Both the position numbers and the translations under genes were made by a program. From Gymnogyps californianus (lineage: Eukaryota > Chordata > Aves > Accipitriformes > Cathartidae): a stretch of 64,000 bases of DNA. Below the pieces are notes generated by a model that ran no database searches, had not been told where the DNA came from, and worked only from the letters and a program-made list of their open reading frames with translations. Location of the stretch: the NCBI RefSeq assembly GCF_018139145.2, contig NC_059478.1, positions 15,793,001-15,857,000 of the forward strand, read 5' to 3'. Of the stretch, positions 1 to 12,894 are shown piece by piece. Positions within the stretch are counted from its first letter, which is position 1; each line of letters begins with the position of its first letter.

Positions 1-645
1 AGTTAAGCCCTAGACCACTTTAAGTCTTTCAGGATACCACCCAGAGACTTTCACCGCTAGTGCCTAAGGCAAGGCTACTAAATTTTAGCACCCCTAGGAG
101 TGAGGAATGTTAAGATTTCAGGCAACAATTTGTACAAAGGAAGCTGCTTACAGAGTGAGACAAACATAAGAGGTGTCATGGAGAATCAAGGAACAAACTA
201 AATATTCTTGAGCAGCATCTCCTGCTGTCTTGAATGCCCAGTACTGCTTGTCTAGGATGTGCAGACAATATTGGCAGTGACAAGATTCTTTGTGGAGCGG
301 GCGTTTGCAGTAAGTTTCAATTTGTATGTATTTAGCTTGTTCAACCAATCTGGAGCATTTAGTTCTTGCTTGGTCCAATACTGAACTTCAAGGATTTTTT
401 GCAGGAAGAAAAAATAAAGAGACATTTTCTTCTGTAAAATAAACCCTGAACAGTTCTAAATATCACCATAGTATTTGGACCCATTCAAATGAGTTCTAAT
501 AATGGATCTGCCTGTGGAACAGAATTTAATGGAAAGAATTATGATGTGATTTCCATCGGAATACTTACAAAAGACATTGATTTACAATCTGACACCATTA
601 CAATACAATAATCTTTTAAAACGTAAGTTTTTGTAAAATATTTTT

Positions 646-880
646 AAATAGTACTACTACTTTTTTACTGTTATTTATTAATAGTATTTAATATTTCTAC
701 TACTGTACTTTAAAAAATAGTGATTAGTATTACTAGATTTAATATTTTTATTTATTTAATAAAGTAATTACTATTACTATATTTGTAAATACTATTACTT
801 TTATTACTACTATTCAATAGTAGTATTTAATGGTACTGTTTAATACTACTAATACTTTTATTACTGCTATTTTACCTACT
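646..880. repeat. Degenerate (TAC/ATT)n triplet domain
   Basis: About 235 bp are built almost entirely from TAC, TAT, TTA and AGT triplets such as tactactac, tattactac and aatagtattta, with hardly any C or G outside TAC/AGT. It looks like an old, decayed trinucleotide microsatellite. The AG-type units allow it to fold back on its TAC-type units. Confidence 0.6.
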
Positions 881-953
881 GAAGATTTTTTTCCACATTT
901 GTCAGTATTAATTAGTATTAACCAAGCACTTGCTTTGTATTTGGTAATGTATT

Positions 954-969
954 AAAAAAAAAAAAAAAA
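954..969 (+). repeat. Poly(A), 16 bases
   Basis: Sixteen uninterrupted A. No retroelement body could be recognised on its left side. Confidence 0.9.
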
Positions 970-1781
970 GAAATACGGTTTTGGTCGGTATCTGACAGTA
1001 TTACCAAAAGGGCAAGAAAACACTTAATATTTCGAGGAGTATTTTTATTACAGAAAAAGATATATTTATAAAATAATTTCCCCCATGTTTTCTTTTTTGT
1101 CCTCCCTGGCATGTCTTCCTGTTTGAGTGTATAGGGGCTTCCTGTGCGGTTCTTCCTGCTTAGCTGTGTTTGTTCTAGGGAAGAGGAAGCGCACTTGAGC
1201 CTGTGTAAAACAGTTGCTGTTCCCAGGGGCCTACACCGTGTTGCTTGGCTTATGGCTGGCTGTTAGATTTTGCGCTATGCCTCACAGCGTCCACACCTCA
1301 GTCTTCCCATTGCAAATCTACTTGCATGGCAACTGCTGGTGTTGTTAACCCTCTTCTGTCCTGAAGTGTATTTTCTTGTGATTTCTTCTCAGATAAAATA
1401 ATTAATTGGGGTGGGAATTGTTCTCCCTATAATTAAAGAACTCTACAGGGATGTTTAAAAATACTTAAATAGGAATTGTTATATATTTGAGAGAGATTCT
1501 GGCTCCATTGAGTGTTTTCCACTAAAGAGAGCTGTGACTGCATGGCTAAGCCTCAGTACCGCTAGCCATAAGGCTTCAGTAGCCAAAACAAAGCCGAGAG
1601 TCCCATTTCTTGAATGCATCTTTCAGCCTGCACTGGGATGCAGCTGCACTGTTATCAGCATCTGGTGTGACTTCTTTTTTTTTGGGTAGATACAGACAAG
1701 CTTAAATGGCTCCTATGTAGAGTCATACATTTAGTCATGGCCTACCTGTAGGGTGCCTCTGTGTCATCCTCGCTGATTCAG

Positions 1782-1864
1782 TTGACATTTGTGCAAAGCC
1801 AGCGGGGCAGCGCGTGCCCGGGCAGGGGGATGCGCTGCTGCTGCTGCGAGTCCTGCTCGTGCAG
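1782..1864 (+). other. GC-rich exon-shaped stretch (cryptic exon candidate)
   Basis: Eighty-three bases lie between an acceptor-like run ending tgattcag and a near-perfect donor, CAG|gtgagc. They are GC-rich in otherwise AT-rich intron, with ctgctgctgctg near the end. Read from its first base it has no stop and is Cys-rich (RCCCCESCSC at its end). It is not DPYD exon 3: the expected acidic sequence is absent. The phase-2 entry that exon 3 would supply gives an immediate TGA, so its inclusion would truncate DPYD. No expression evidence is available. Confidence 0.25.
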
Positions 1865-3136
1865 GTGAGCACTTCTGTGCTGTCTCTAAGATAGCCAGCA
1901 CAGGCAGCTGTGAAGTGGAAGCTGCAGGGACATGGATGTCCATGTTGGTTGCTCAAGCCTACAGGACTAGGTTAGAACTAGGCTGAAATAAACACTACCT
2001 GCATTTCAGGAAGGGTTATGCCGGGTCTTAATGCCAGCTTTTGCTGTAGAGACCCTCTGCTGCTGGGCCACACTGCTCATTTAGATACAGTCATTCTAGG
2101 GTATCTTCTGCTATTAGAGATGTAGTCAGTCTAGGGATAAATTCTTCTGCGGCCAAAATCATGGGGAAAGGCTGATTAATACCCCAGGAGAGGAGAGAGG
2201 ACCACTGTTCACCCAGTTGCAGATGAAATCCCTGATTTTCCTTTTCTAATACAGGAAGCCAGCTGTACAGCATAAATATTTTGGTCTCTTTCCCAGTTGA
2301 ATTAGACGTGTTTCAGTAAGTGTAAAACTATCTCCCTGTACTCCCTGCTTCTGTGATCAATTTTTATTCTGTTACTCTACTTGGGTACGCTGGGTGAGTG
2401 AAGACTTTACCCCTAAATTGGAAAGGCCTGAGTAATCTTTTGCTATTGCTAAACATTCTTTCTCCTGCTAGTGTAACGATGTCATACCATATAAAACTTA
2501 TTTTGTCTTAAAACTATAACTGCAAACAGAGCTTTGAAATGCAACTTCTCTTAATATTTTCTCTTCTATCATACTCATTTAATTCTTGATGGAAGACAAG
2601 AATTCATTGCTATTGTGCTGAGAGTGTGAAGCCACAAGTTGATAATGGTAACTCAATATTTGTAATATAAAGTGTTGTTCCTGTAGTGTGGCCCAATTAC
2701 ACAATAGTAAAGCAGGGATGTAACACAGCAATGCTGCTTTCCTATTTGTTTCAGTAAGTTTAGCACAGCGGGAAACGTGGCATTCTTCCAAGGTAATGCG
2801 TCAAGCTTACAGTTGGCTGGAAGTGCAATGGAAGTTATTCTAAGACTTTGCATGCTGGCTAATAACTCTCATTGAATGTATGCAACGATTGTCTTATGAA
2901 ATGTATTTGATGTCATTTCATTGCAAGGATTTTATATCTTAATTTTGAGACATTATGGTATTCTAGAGATATTTTGAACAAGCTTCTCTGTAGATGCTAC
3001 ATTTATGGCATTGTAGTTTCAGTAATCCAATATAATTTCTGTATGGTTAGAGATCATGTACAATCTTTTTCCAAGACCCTGCTGAATCTTATCAAATTGG
3101 AAAGAACTACTCCATTAATTTGGTCAAATGATGTAA

Positions 3137-3175
3137 ATTTTTCCTCAAAAAAAGTCCTATTTTTTGAGGAAAAAT
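3137..3175. repeat. Perfect 16-bp inverted repeat, 7-nt loop
   Basis: The left arm 3137-3152 (A, T5, CCTC, A6) pairs fully with 3160-3175 (T6, GAGG, A5, T) around the loop agtccta. It is A/T-dominated with a CCTC/GAGG core. It can extrude as a hairpin, but the stem is too short for a typical pre-microRNA. Confidence 0.85.
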
Positions 3176-3627
3176 ATATTAAAAATAAGATCTAAAATTA
3201 AAATATATGTATAATATCAACAGACTGTCTCATTTCTTTTTGAAGCTCAGAGAGCTAGTAATGTATCAGCAATTTGGCAGCTGGGAGAAACCAGAGATGG
3301 CAAGGCATCTTTTTTGGTAGTGACTTTGGTGTTGAGACCTGGGGCGTTGGATAGGAATCGCTTAGAATTTTTGTGGTTGATCTCATTTTTGACTAATTTT
3401 CACGTTGCTTTAAAGCCATCCCCCAAGTCAGTAGACATCACTGTTGTACTGTGGCAGTCAACCCACCACAACTGTCTTAAAGATTCATTAATATTCTTTA
3501 CAATTTTGAACAGTCCTCAGCAAAATATATACATTTAAAATAGCATGGGAGTGACTTTATAAACTGCTCCACAGTATATCTCAGCATGTTTCAAATGTGA
3601 TGAGGAACAGCCACCACTTATGGAGTA

Positions 3628-3661
3628 TAGCAAATTATATAGCAAACTATTAGCAAATAGT
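3628..3661 (+). repeat. Three imperfect tandem copies of TAGCAAANTAT
   Basis: TAGCAAATTATA (3628), TAGCAAACTAT (3640) and TAGCAAATAGT (3651) follow each other without spacers. It is a short local duplication. Confidence 0.75.
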
Positions 3662-6022
3662 TCACAGTTAAGGAGTTAATCTTCAGCCTCATCAGCAGTC
3701 TCAGTACAGAGGTTACCAGTGCATGCTAAAAACAATGTTGGGATTTCTTTTTGGAAACCACAGATAGCTCAGAGTACATCAGTTAGTTTCAAGCAGGTTA
3801 TTGAATGCTATCGTAGGTAAAAATACCAGCTGTACTGTACCTGGTTTGATTTAATCATTATAAAGGTAAAATTCCCCATCTCAGGCATTTTTTAATCCCC
3901 ACTACTCATTTTTCAATTAGCCTTCTAAAAAGAGTATCTGACACCTCTTGGCCACAGACTTTTTCTCTGTGGTAGTAAGTTTGGGCTTACAGTGAAAGCA
4001 GTAATTGCTACTAGCATCTAAAGCTTTCCAAAGATCTTTAGTTGCATACATACACCTTTCTTGAAGCATTTCTGAATGCCTTTGGCAGCATTGATCCAGC
4101 AAATGGAAGGTAGTTTGTCACTGGCAGCATTTGTCGTTCCAGGAGGCGTGTTTATTCCAGCTGATTTGAGTTGTTTCAGCACTGACACCTGAAGAGTGTA
4201 TAAAAGAAAATAAAGAACAGAGGAGATGCACAGGGGTTAAAAAGCCAGCCATCAGGCTTGGCCCATGCTCCTTCAGGCAGAAGAAGAGTCAGGGGTGAGG
4301 AAAAAAAATGACCACCGACTTAGCTGAGCATCAAGGCTCTGAACTGGTCTAGCAAAGCAAAGATAACTGCAGACAATTATTAATGGGACTGAAAAAGGGG
4401 ATCAGTCAGTACTGATATCCCTTAGTAATTCCTGCCAGCACCAAGAGCACCCGCAAATTCTCCATGCAGTTAATATACTGAGCTTGCTGGCTACAAATCT
4501 GTGTTGTGTATGTTGTTTGCATTTAAGGGTCCTTGCGCATCAGAATTGGCTCATGCAGTGGGGAGTGGAAGAAGAGTGAGTGTTGAGTGGACGAGGGTAA
4601 GTGCTGATTTGGCAAAGGATATAGGTTGAATTCCTGGGTCGATAGTGCCAATGATCAGAGTGCCTTTCTGATGAATAATTGAGTATAGGGCGGTCAAAAT
4701 TTTCCTCTCAGCAGTGACATAATTTGGCATAGTATGTGCCAATGTTTAATGAAGAATACACATTTGGGACTGTCCAAGCTGGCTTTAGGCCCCTACAGCT
4801 GCTGTCAGAGCTCTGAAAGCTCTATTTTGGATTGGAAAAAAAAAAACCCACACACATTTGAACATCACCTGTCAGAGGTTTTGGGGACAGCAATCACAAA
4901 AGGAGGATCAGTCAGAGATAAAGATCAAAACTACAGAGCTACAAAACATACTTGTCCCTGGATATCCTGGATCAGAGTATCTGCTCAGCACCTTGGTTTG
5001 CTTTGATGACTGGCGCTGACACTGAGATGCTGCTGCTTTTTCAGTAACAAAACTCCAGCTGAACCACTGAGTCTGTATATGTAACATGCTGTGATTTTTT
5101 TCACCTGTTTCCTTACAGACAAACACACAGCGAGAGAACAAGGCATTACAGTATGTGTTTCTAATGCTATGTAAACAGGCCTGGATTAAAAGTGAAAGAA
5201 ATATCCAAATTCTATAAAAATAAATAGCATCTTTAATTCAAAGCCTCATACCTGCTGCTGTACCAAGCAGAATGATTGGAAAGTTTAAACTCAGTGTTTT
5301 GTTTATTGTTACCAATCAGTAATAAGTTCCCTCCTTAAATTCCATGATTTAATGTTTTCCAGACCTTCAATTATTGTGGCACTGAATTTTCACCAGTAAA
5401 TTTGTAAGCATTTCCATGCATTGTATGGCAGAGTGTCGTCTTTTATATTTAGTGTAGAACTCCTTTTTGGCAGTAGTAGTATTGCAAAATCATGTTGAGT
5501 GTTCAGGAGGTGAAAGGACTGTGCCTCAAATGAAGTGAGAATTATTTGTGAAAGTGTAACCTACACTATTGTTGCCCTCCTAAATATGTCTTAATGCTGT
5601 GTATTTGCTTTTATATTTAAGATTGCCATTTAATGGTTAACGTGGGAAATGACTAGAAGAAGGAAAAAGAAATTTTCAGCGTTTTTATGCTGCATCGTGG
5701 CTGCAGTTAGAACAATGGGTCAGTGGCACTAAATATAATCTGGTAGTTTGCTCATTTTTTTTTTTTTACCTTTGCATTCTTCCAGTGTATGGATAATGGT
5801 CAGTTAATACAATTAACTCTATTAATTTTTTTTTTCTTTACCAAGAAAAAAAAAACCCTAGGAAGGATTTTTTTCTCATCATCTTCTCTGATTGCCAAGT
5901 TATTTGTATGTAGAGGGAAGATTCTTTTTGTATAATCAATCTGCTACTACCCATTTTACTGCCAAGCATTCCTTCTCTATGGTAGCGTAATGTTACCTAG
6001 GGAACAGCTTAAAGCTGACACA

Positions 6023-6174
6023 TACAGTGGTGCCACAAATTAATTTCACAGTTATCAGGATATAGGGTGATAACAACAACATGAGCTACTGTGAAATTAC
6101 CATTGTTCCCATTGAGTTACAGTGTAATTATTACTTTTGTGGCAACTATGCAAATAACTCATGTCACCACTGTA
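6023..6174. mobile_element. Possible MITE-like palindromic element with TA flanks
   Basis: The segment starts TACAGTGGTG and ends CACCACTGTA, a perfect 10-bp terminal inverted repeat including a TA dinucleotide at each end. A second inverted pair lies inside (left gccacaaattaat; right, on the other strand, gccacaaaagtaat), as does an acagt-gtaat motif repeated in both orientations. TA target duplication and CAGTGGTG ends are typical of Tc1/mariner non-autonomous elements. The arms are unequal: the right has about 22 extra bases after the terminal 10. It could be an unrelated chance palindrome. An ATGCAAAT octamer lies at 6148-6155. Confidence 0.3.
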
Positions 6175-6812
6175 GGATGGGATGTGCTTTCCTTTCTCTG
6201 ATTCAGTACTTTGTGCTTCAGAGACATCTTTATGTACTATAAACTAGAGCTGTGCTTTGAATTGAAATCTAAATATGGTTATATCTTCGCAAAAAAAAGA
6301 GAAAAAGAGAAAAGCAACACTTAAGAGACTAAAAACCAAAATCCCTTGCAGTCTGTCCATTATCACCTGGAATCAGATCTGCAAATGTGTGCTAATTTAA
6401 CAAAAAAATAATCAAACTGTTATTTTCCTATTACTTCCAGCATCAAAGTGGGAATCTTCCTTCAAAAAGGGAGCTTTGGGTTAGTTACTTTTATTAAGGG
6501 ACATTTTCAGTTTTCTTTGCTGCCATTTTATGGAGGCTGTTTGGTGGAAGGGACAGGTAAAGAGATGTTTGATTACATAATATATTCTTATGTTGATAGG
6601 TAGGAAAAAAATTCTGGAGTAAGTCTGGTAAAAACAAAGCAGCTGCTGGGGCTTAATGATGGCAGAAGGTGAGAAGGTCACATAATGTGGTGAAGATGAC
6701 ACAGGTGCTCCTTGTATCACTTTGTTAGGACCTGAAATAAGTATGCTTTGGGGGCTGCAGATTAGGTTACAGATTTTTAGAAAGGTAAGCTCCATGGTTT
6801 GGTTGTCGTCGT

Positions 6813-6834
6813 CCCCCCCCCCCCCCCCCCCCCC
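6813..6834 (+). repeat. Poly(C), 22 bases
   Basis: Twenty-two uninterrupted C follow tcgtcgt. The other strand is a G22 run able to form G-quadruplex. Long C/G runs are rare and hard to sequence, so the length is uncertain. Confidence 0.9.
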
Positions 6835-9800
6835 GCATCCTTAGGCTGGGATTTTCAAAAGTTCCTACAGAGAGCTTAGGTGTGCAACTTGGAGTTGTGT
6901 ATGGATAGCTCACATTATGCTCCTTTTAAAATTCCCATTCTAAATAAGTGGCTGATGACCAGATTTTCAAAATTGCTGAGAATTCAAGAGCTTTAAATAC
7001 TAAAGAAGAAAAAACTTTTGAGACATGCCATTTAGAAAAAATCATAGCTACTATTCCATGAAAAGAATGAGCAAATGGAACTTGATTAAATAAGTCCATA
7101 ACCAAGTGAAAATCTGTATGCGTGTGATAACTCACTGTTATCAAAATTGTGAGTGCAAGATAAATTTCCCTGAAGGAAAAAATTCTGGTGATGGGAAAGT
7201 TTTCTTTCTGTTTTAGAATGTAGTGAAACTTCATTGACAAATAATCCTAATGGAATGATACCCTCTGATTTTTTTTTTTAATTTAAATTCTTAATTTATT
7301 TTTTATAGCATATAAAAAATAAAATTAGATAAAATATTTTCTTATTTTAGTTATAATGACTTTTCAGATATTCTTTTGCAAAAAATGTTCTTTAATTAAA
7401 TTTGAAGTATTTTTTTAAATTGCAAGATAGCTTGCAAACGGAATCTGTTTCCCCAGTTCTTGTTATATTGCATCGACAGAAATACAGAACAGCTTGATGA
7501 GCCTGTTTCTGTGAGAACTGACTTGTGAAGGAACAAATATGAACAACATTCTGAAGGAGCTGTCTGTGTCCGTGAGCATTTCTAAAACACGTATCTGTTT
7601 TAGATATCACCAAGATTTGAGCTGCAGAGAGATGCTGCAAATTTGTGTGAAAATACAACAATTGTACCTTTTTTTCTTGCATGAATGAGCTACATGAATA
7701 TTGGGTTTTTTTCAGGTTACAAAGAGAATTGCAGCAAAGCTATTGAAAGAGTAGGAATAACATCCAAATGATGATGGAATGTAAAGAAAAGAGCCATACT
7801 GGGTGTCAGTGTTCCAATATATACTATCTATGTTTTTCAAAATAACAATTTTCTGATGCCATTTCTTTAAAACTAATGAAAAACGGCTATGTAATCACAA
7901 AATTACAAAGCAGTGTGCTGTCCTGCATCAAAGTACTCTGCTTTTAATGGGAAATACATAAACTGATAAGAAAAAGTCACTTCCATGAAGCTCCCACTGA
8001 TCTGTCTTTCTGAATTGCTGTACTTGAAGGAGAAGCATTTAAAGCAATAGTTGGGGTATTTTTCAGTAGTTTGATAGTTGTAAGTTCGTCTCTAGAAAAG
8101 CAATGTTGTGATTCTTTCTTGTCTTGAATTTTTTTGGGGGGGTCAACACAACCTGCTCAGGTTTTGCGCTGATGGAATATACCAGTACCATAAAACCTCT
8201 GCAGCTGACGATCTAGAGGGAAGTAATCACAAGATAAATAAACCTTCTGTTCTGGCTCATTTATTATCCATGTGATAAATAATGGTGGAAAAGCATGCGG
8301 TAATTAATGGACTGGCTTCGTGGAATGACTCCTGTTTATCATATGGTTGTTGCTCTTTTTAGAGGTTTGCTGACAAATATATTTATTGCAGTATGAGGAG
8401 GTTGCTAATTAATATGGATGTTAGCAAGACTTTGTGGGAATACTCTAAAAAATATGATTGTTTAAAATTTTTCTTCCTGTTGCTGTCCGCTTTTATCAGT
8501 TCTAGATATTGAAGAGCTAAGTCAATATTTAATGCTGCATTATTGGTCAGGTGCAGTAATATTTAACCCATAAAAGTTTCATTTGAAAGAAACAACTTGG
8601 TCTTATTAAGAGTTTCTGGAAAATCTGCTGCAGTCCTTGTATGCTGTTGTTAGGAGTCAGCCTTGTGGAAGCAAGTCATAAAGGTTTAGAGCCGCCAGAG
8701 GTGCTCATTGTCCTGGTTTTGGAAGGAGTGGGGAGGTGAGGGTGGGTAGCTGTGGGACTGTGGGGAACTTCTACTGTTGCCAGTAATGAGCAAGAAGCTC
8801 ACGTTGATCGTAAAAATCAAATGTTGCCTTTCGTATACCTGATGACCCGAACAAGCAGTTATGCTCAGGATAAGTGTTAAGTAGTGACAGGTTTTTTTAA
8901 TATAAGTAGACACAATAAAGTTGTTGGGTTGTTTTTTTAAGGAATCTAAACTTGAACTATATGATGGACTCTTTCATTAATACGTAAATACAAAGTATCT
9001 CCAAAACTGCTTGCATAAAAAAGCCTGGCAAACGATAGAGTGATAATTAAGAATAATTTGCTTGTGAAATGGGTAGCATTAATTATTGTATTGCTTTTGG
9101 TGTCATTTATTTATGGTTTCTTAGGTTTACTGGACAAATAATGATAATTCTGTGCTGCGAAACAACTGTTGTTTTAAAATAGCAAGGAAGGTTAGAGATC
9201 TCTTCCTACATTTTCAAGTAATGGAATGATCTCAGCTCGTTAGTTTGATGGATTTCTTCCCCCTCACACCCGATGACTAGTTTCAGATATCCTGATGGGG
9301 AGACAGGAGGGAGGAGTGGGCTTTTTTTGGTGTTAACCAGCTAGTTTTGTCCCCTTTTGTTTCCTCTGCCCTTTTTTTTTTTTCTTTTTGTCTCCAGTAT
9401 ACTTTTTTTGTTGTTCCTCACGTGGCCTACTATGACTTCACTAGTTAAGAGGGACTGAGCCAAGTCCTGTAATGTAATCTTTCTTCCTTTGCTTACGGAG
9501 TAGCTGTTGGAAAGGTGGCAGCTTTCCAGACTGATCTTACATTTTCTCCTTCAGTCTCTGTCTGGCTGATGAGTGGTCAAAGTGCTCAGCAGAAGCAGCC
9601 TGAAAGTTGAGGTCCAGCTCTGACTGCCAGGGAAGCGGATTAGGACCTGGTGGTTTACAAAGGGTCAAAACCTACATAATAGCTGAGCTACTCTCCTGCC
9701 GCATAGTCAATTTAAACCTCTGAACTGAGGTCTGTAAGCAGAGCCCTGGGAAGGTCCTTTGACAGGTTCTCATGACTCCTGTCAGATAGAGGCAACCTAA

Positions 9801-12414
9801 TCTGATCTGGAAATATAACCTGAGCTATATTATGTGCTGTAAGTACAGATGAGTGTGCGTGGTACTTGAATGATGGTGTAAGGGTGAGTAAAATCCTTTT
9901 TTAGGAGTGTTGATGGACAGGACATCAAAGGACAAGACACCTGTTATTTTTATGTTCTCATAATTGACACCACTTGGTGCTTTGTGCTGTGACTTTATCC
10001 AGGGAACAAATGAACCATCTGAGAATGGGAGAAGTCCTTAGTTATGTTTCACTTGATGGAACGTGAACTTTTAATGTGGGACTTGTGTGCCCCTTCCTGT
10101 TTGAAACAGTCGCTGACCCTGAGAGACATGGACAAGTGCTTACTTGGAAAAAACCCTTCTCTTGGAAGTTCCACGTACCGGAAGAGACTTAAAATGGCTT
10201 TACACAAAGTTGTCTTTCCTTACCAGACTGAAAACTGCGGTCCTCTTGTTTCAAAATAATAAACCTACTATTTCTTTATGCAGGGCCACTGAAAATTAAC
10301 AGTTGTGATCCATGCTCTGAAGAATATAAATAGTTCCTCTTCTCCAGGGAAAAATACATAAATCAGTGCCAAATCTGGCTAAATTTAAAAAACAAATAAC
10401 CTATTTCCTTTTGGCAGGGTTGGTAATGTTCTGATCCTTGGCTTCAGGGCCAACATATTTTTCTAGGTCTACACAGAAAGATGTTCATGTCATTTCTGCC
10501 TCTACAGTAAATAAAAAGCTGGATCAGCTCTCCTATGTTGTCTCTGTAATGAGTTCCAACTGGAGTACTCTCCCTCCATGCTTGGCAGCTTAGGCAGCTT
10601 TTCAGTGGAGCATTTTCTGATTTTAGAAAGAAAGATTTTTAACCTCTTCCTTGCCCAGAAAGGTACAGACATTGTAACGTAAGAGATGACCTTAAAAGTA
10701 GAAACTACATCAAAGTTTTGAGATTTATGGACATTAGTATATTTTCTGTTTATCCAGAAGAGTCCTCCACGTTCTGACATGTCTTATTTCTTGTTTGGGG
10801 AATCAAGAATATACTTTTAGTTTTGTTCTTCATAGTAAGATAGAGGTTCTGGCATCCATTGCACCAAATACAGCCTAGGACTATGAGTTGCTGTCTCATA
10901 TCAGCTACTTCTGTATGGCATAAATTTCTTCTTTTGTTTTTAAATTACTTTGCTCAGTAGACTTTCTCTAAGTTTTTCCTCATTGAAATACTAAAACCTG
11001 CAAGAAGTTTGTTTGTAAAATGCTGGTCAGTTTGCCACTGACCAAGGAAGCAAGCTCAGTGGTAATGAGGTTTTAACTGAAGGCAATATATGGCATTGTA
11101 CACTCAAGCAATACCAAATAGGTGAAACTGTCTTAGAGCAGAAATGTGATCTCTACCAGCTTCCCTAGAAAATGATACGCGATTAGGGAATTCCTTGGGG
11201 AAGAATGATCCCTTTCCATTGTCCTTTACTAAGATCTATGAAGAGCTTTCTTTGTCTTCTTATTTTGCCTATCATCAGGTTCTCATTGTGGATGAATTAG
11301 ATCTGCCACATCAGTGTGCCATTTTACAGCTATGAATTCCCTCCCTCGGCACACGTGGAAGACTCAGCAAAGTGCCAAGCACTTTGGCCAACACTGAGAA
11401 AGCTCTTACTCTTGCATTTAATTTTAAATGAAGCCAAAATCATATGCTTAAACTAGAACACGTGCTTCAGTGTATGCACAGCATAGGGCCACAGTGCTTG
11501 TGTCTGCAAATGTAATGTCTGTACTGTATGTAGTATTTATGTTGGCTCATGGAAACAGACTCAGGTCCTGGGAATTCAGCTGTTGCTTCTTGTGTGCTGA
11601 TGCCCTGCCATGTGGCCAGCGACCTGCCCTGAAGCAGCTCATTTGCTAGGAGTACTCAAGGGACCCATCCCGAGTTTCATCCAGAGACTACCTACTAAGA
11701 ATGCTAATACTCCTGTCACACCATGGGTAGTCCTGATCTTGTGTGAGTACATTTCTGTGAGGAGTAGGATTAATAATTAATGCATGTTCCCTCTGTGTAA
11801 AATAGGATAATCTCTGACAGATGGTGGTTTTTAACAAGAACACTGCAGTAATTCAGATCAGACTAAGCATGTTTTATCTGTGCCTCAAAACTAAATGACG
11901 CTTACGTGGATGTATGTAAAACCTGCATGGCTTTCTTGCATTTTATTACTAGTTTTACAACATGGACGTACTGGTTTTTTGAGAGGTTGTAGTAGTAGTG
12001 GTGGTAGTGGGGTTATGTCAAATTTCATAGCATCATGGAAATGGTCTGCCTTTAGCTGTCAAGTGTGCCTGTCTGTAGGTGAACAGCTGAGAGGAAAAAC
12101 AAATTGCTACCAATAGTAGCAACTTATTAAAAAATGCAAGTCTATGAAACAGTATTTTGTACCGTCTTTGCTATTATGAGTTAAAAACCCCCAACTATTG
12201 TATGTTTATATTATTCCTAAAATGCCTTCTATACTGCTGTCAAGGAAACAAGATACTTAATCAGTTCTTATTCCTTTTTTGCTGAGGCATGCTAACCTAA
12301 GACTTAGAGGTCAAATTGGGCACCCATCAGTACAGTCAAGCTGCACTGGCCTCCAAGGAAAGATCATCTGCCTCTTTCTGAAAGCTGCAGAGATACATTA
12401 ATGAATGATGGAAT

Positions 12415-12488
12415 GGTTGATGTGCTATCAGGAGCTCATCCAACATCAGCATCAGGTTGATGTGCTAGAAAGACTGCCTGATGTGCTA
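12415..12488 (+). repeat. Three spaced direct copies of TGATGTGCTA
   Basis: GGTTGATGTGCTA occurs at 12415-12427 and again at 12455-12467, and CCTGATGTGCTA at 12477-12488. Spacing is uneven (40 and about 21 bp), so this is a dispersed local duplication and not a regular satellite. Confidence 0.65.
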
Positions 12489-12855
12489 TAAACATGTTGG
12501 ATATTTAGATTCTCTCATTGTATGTAACGAACTGTTATAAAAAAGCATGCACCATGGCATACTTGTGATGGATGGGTGTCATTGCTTAAATGAAGGCTTT
12601 GAATCACAAATGTATGTGCAAGTAGCTATTTTCTTCTATTTGTAAAATACTATGCTAACTATTTCTCAGAATGAGTAATGTACCATATATAGCACCAAAA
12701 CAGTGTCTAAAAGTGCTTCATATCATGCTAAGTAGAAATAGATATATCTATTGAATGCAGCATCTAGTTTGCGTCCTTGGAAGTATCCATTTGGACCCTT
12801 TTTTCTCTGGAAATGTGATTTTGAAATACTGTACATCTGTTCAACAGAATATATG

Positions 12856-12894
12856 TTTTTTCAAATTTATTGAAAAATATATAATATTTTTCAA
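12856..12894. repeat. Overlapping AT hairpins (three alternating arms)
   Basis: TTTTTCAA (12857-12864), TTGAAAAA (12870-12877) and TTTTTCAA (12887-12894) alternate, so the middle arm can pair either way. The right-hand pairing is longer: 11 bp perfect (12870-12880 with 12884-12894) around the loop ata. Confidence 0.75.

Noticed and set aside
6025..6172. hAT transposon reading of the CAGTGGTG...CACCACTG element
   Set aside because: A hAT insertion should have an 8-bp target duplication. The flanking 8-mers gacacata and taggatgg do not match, while a TA duplication does.
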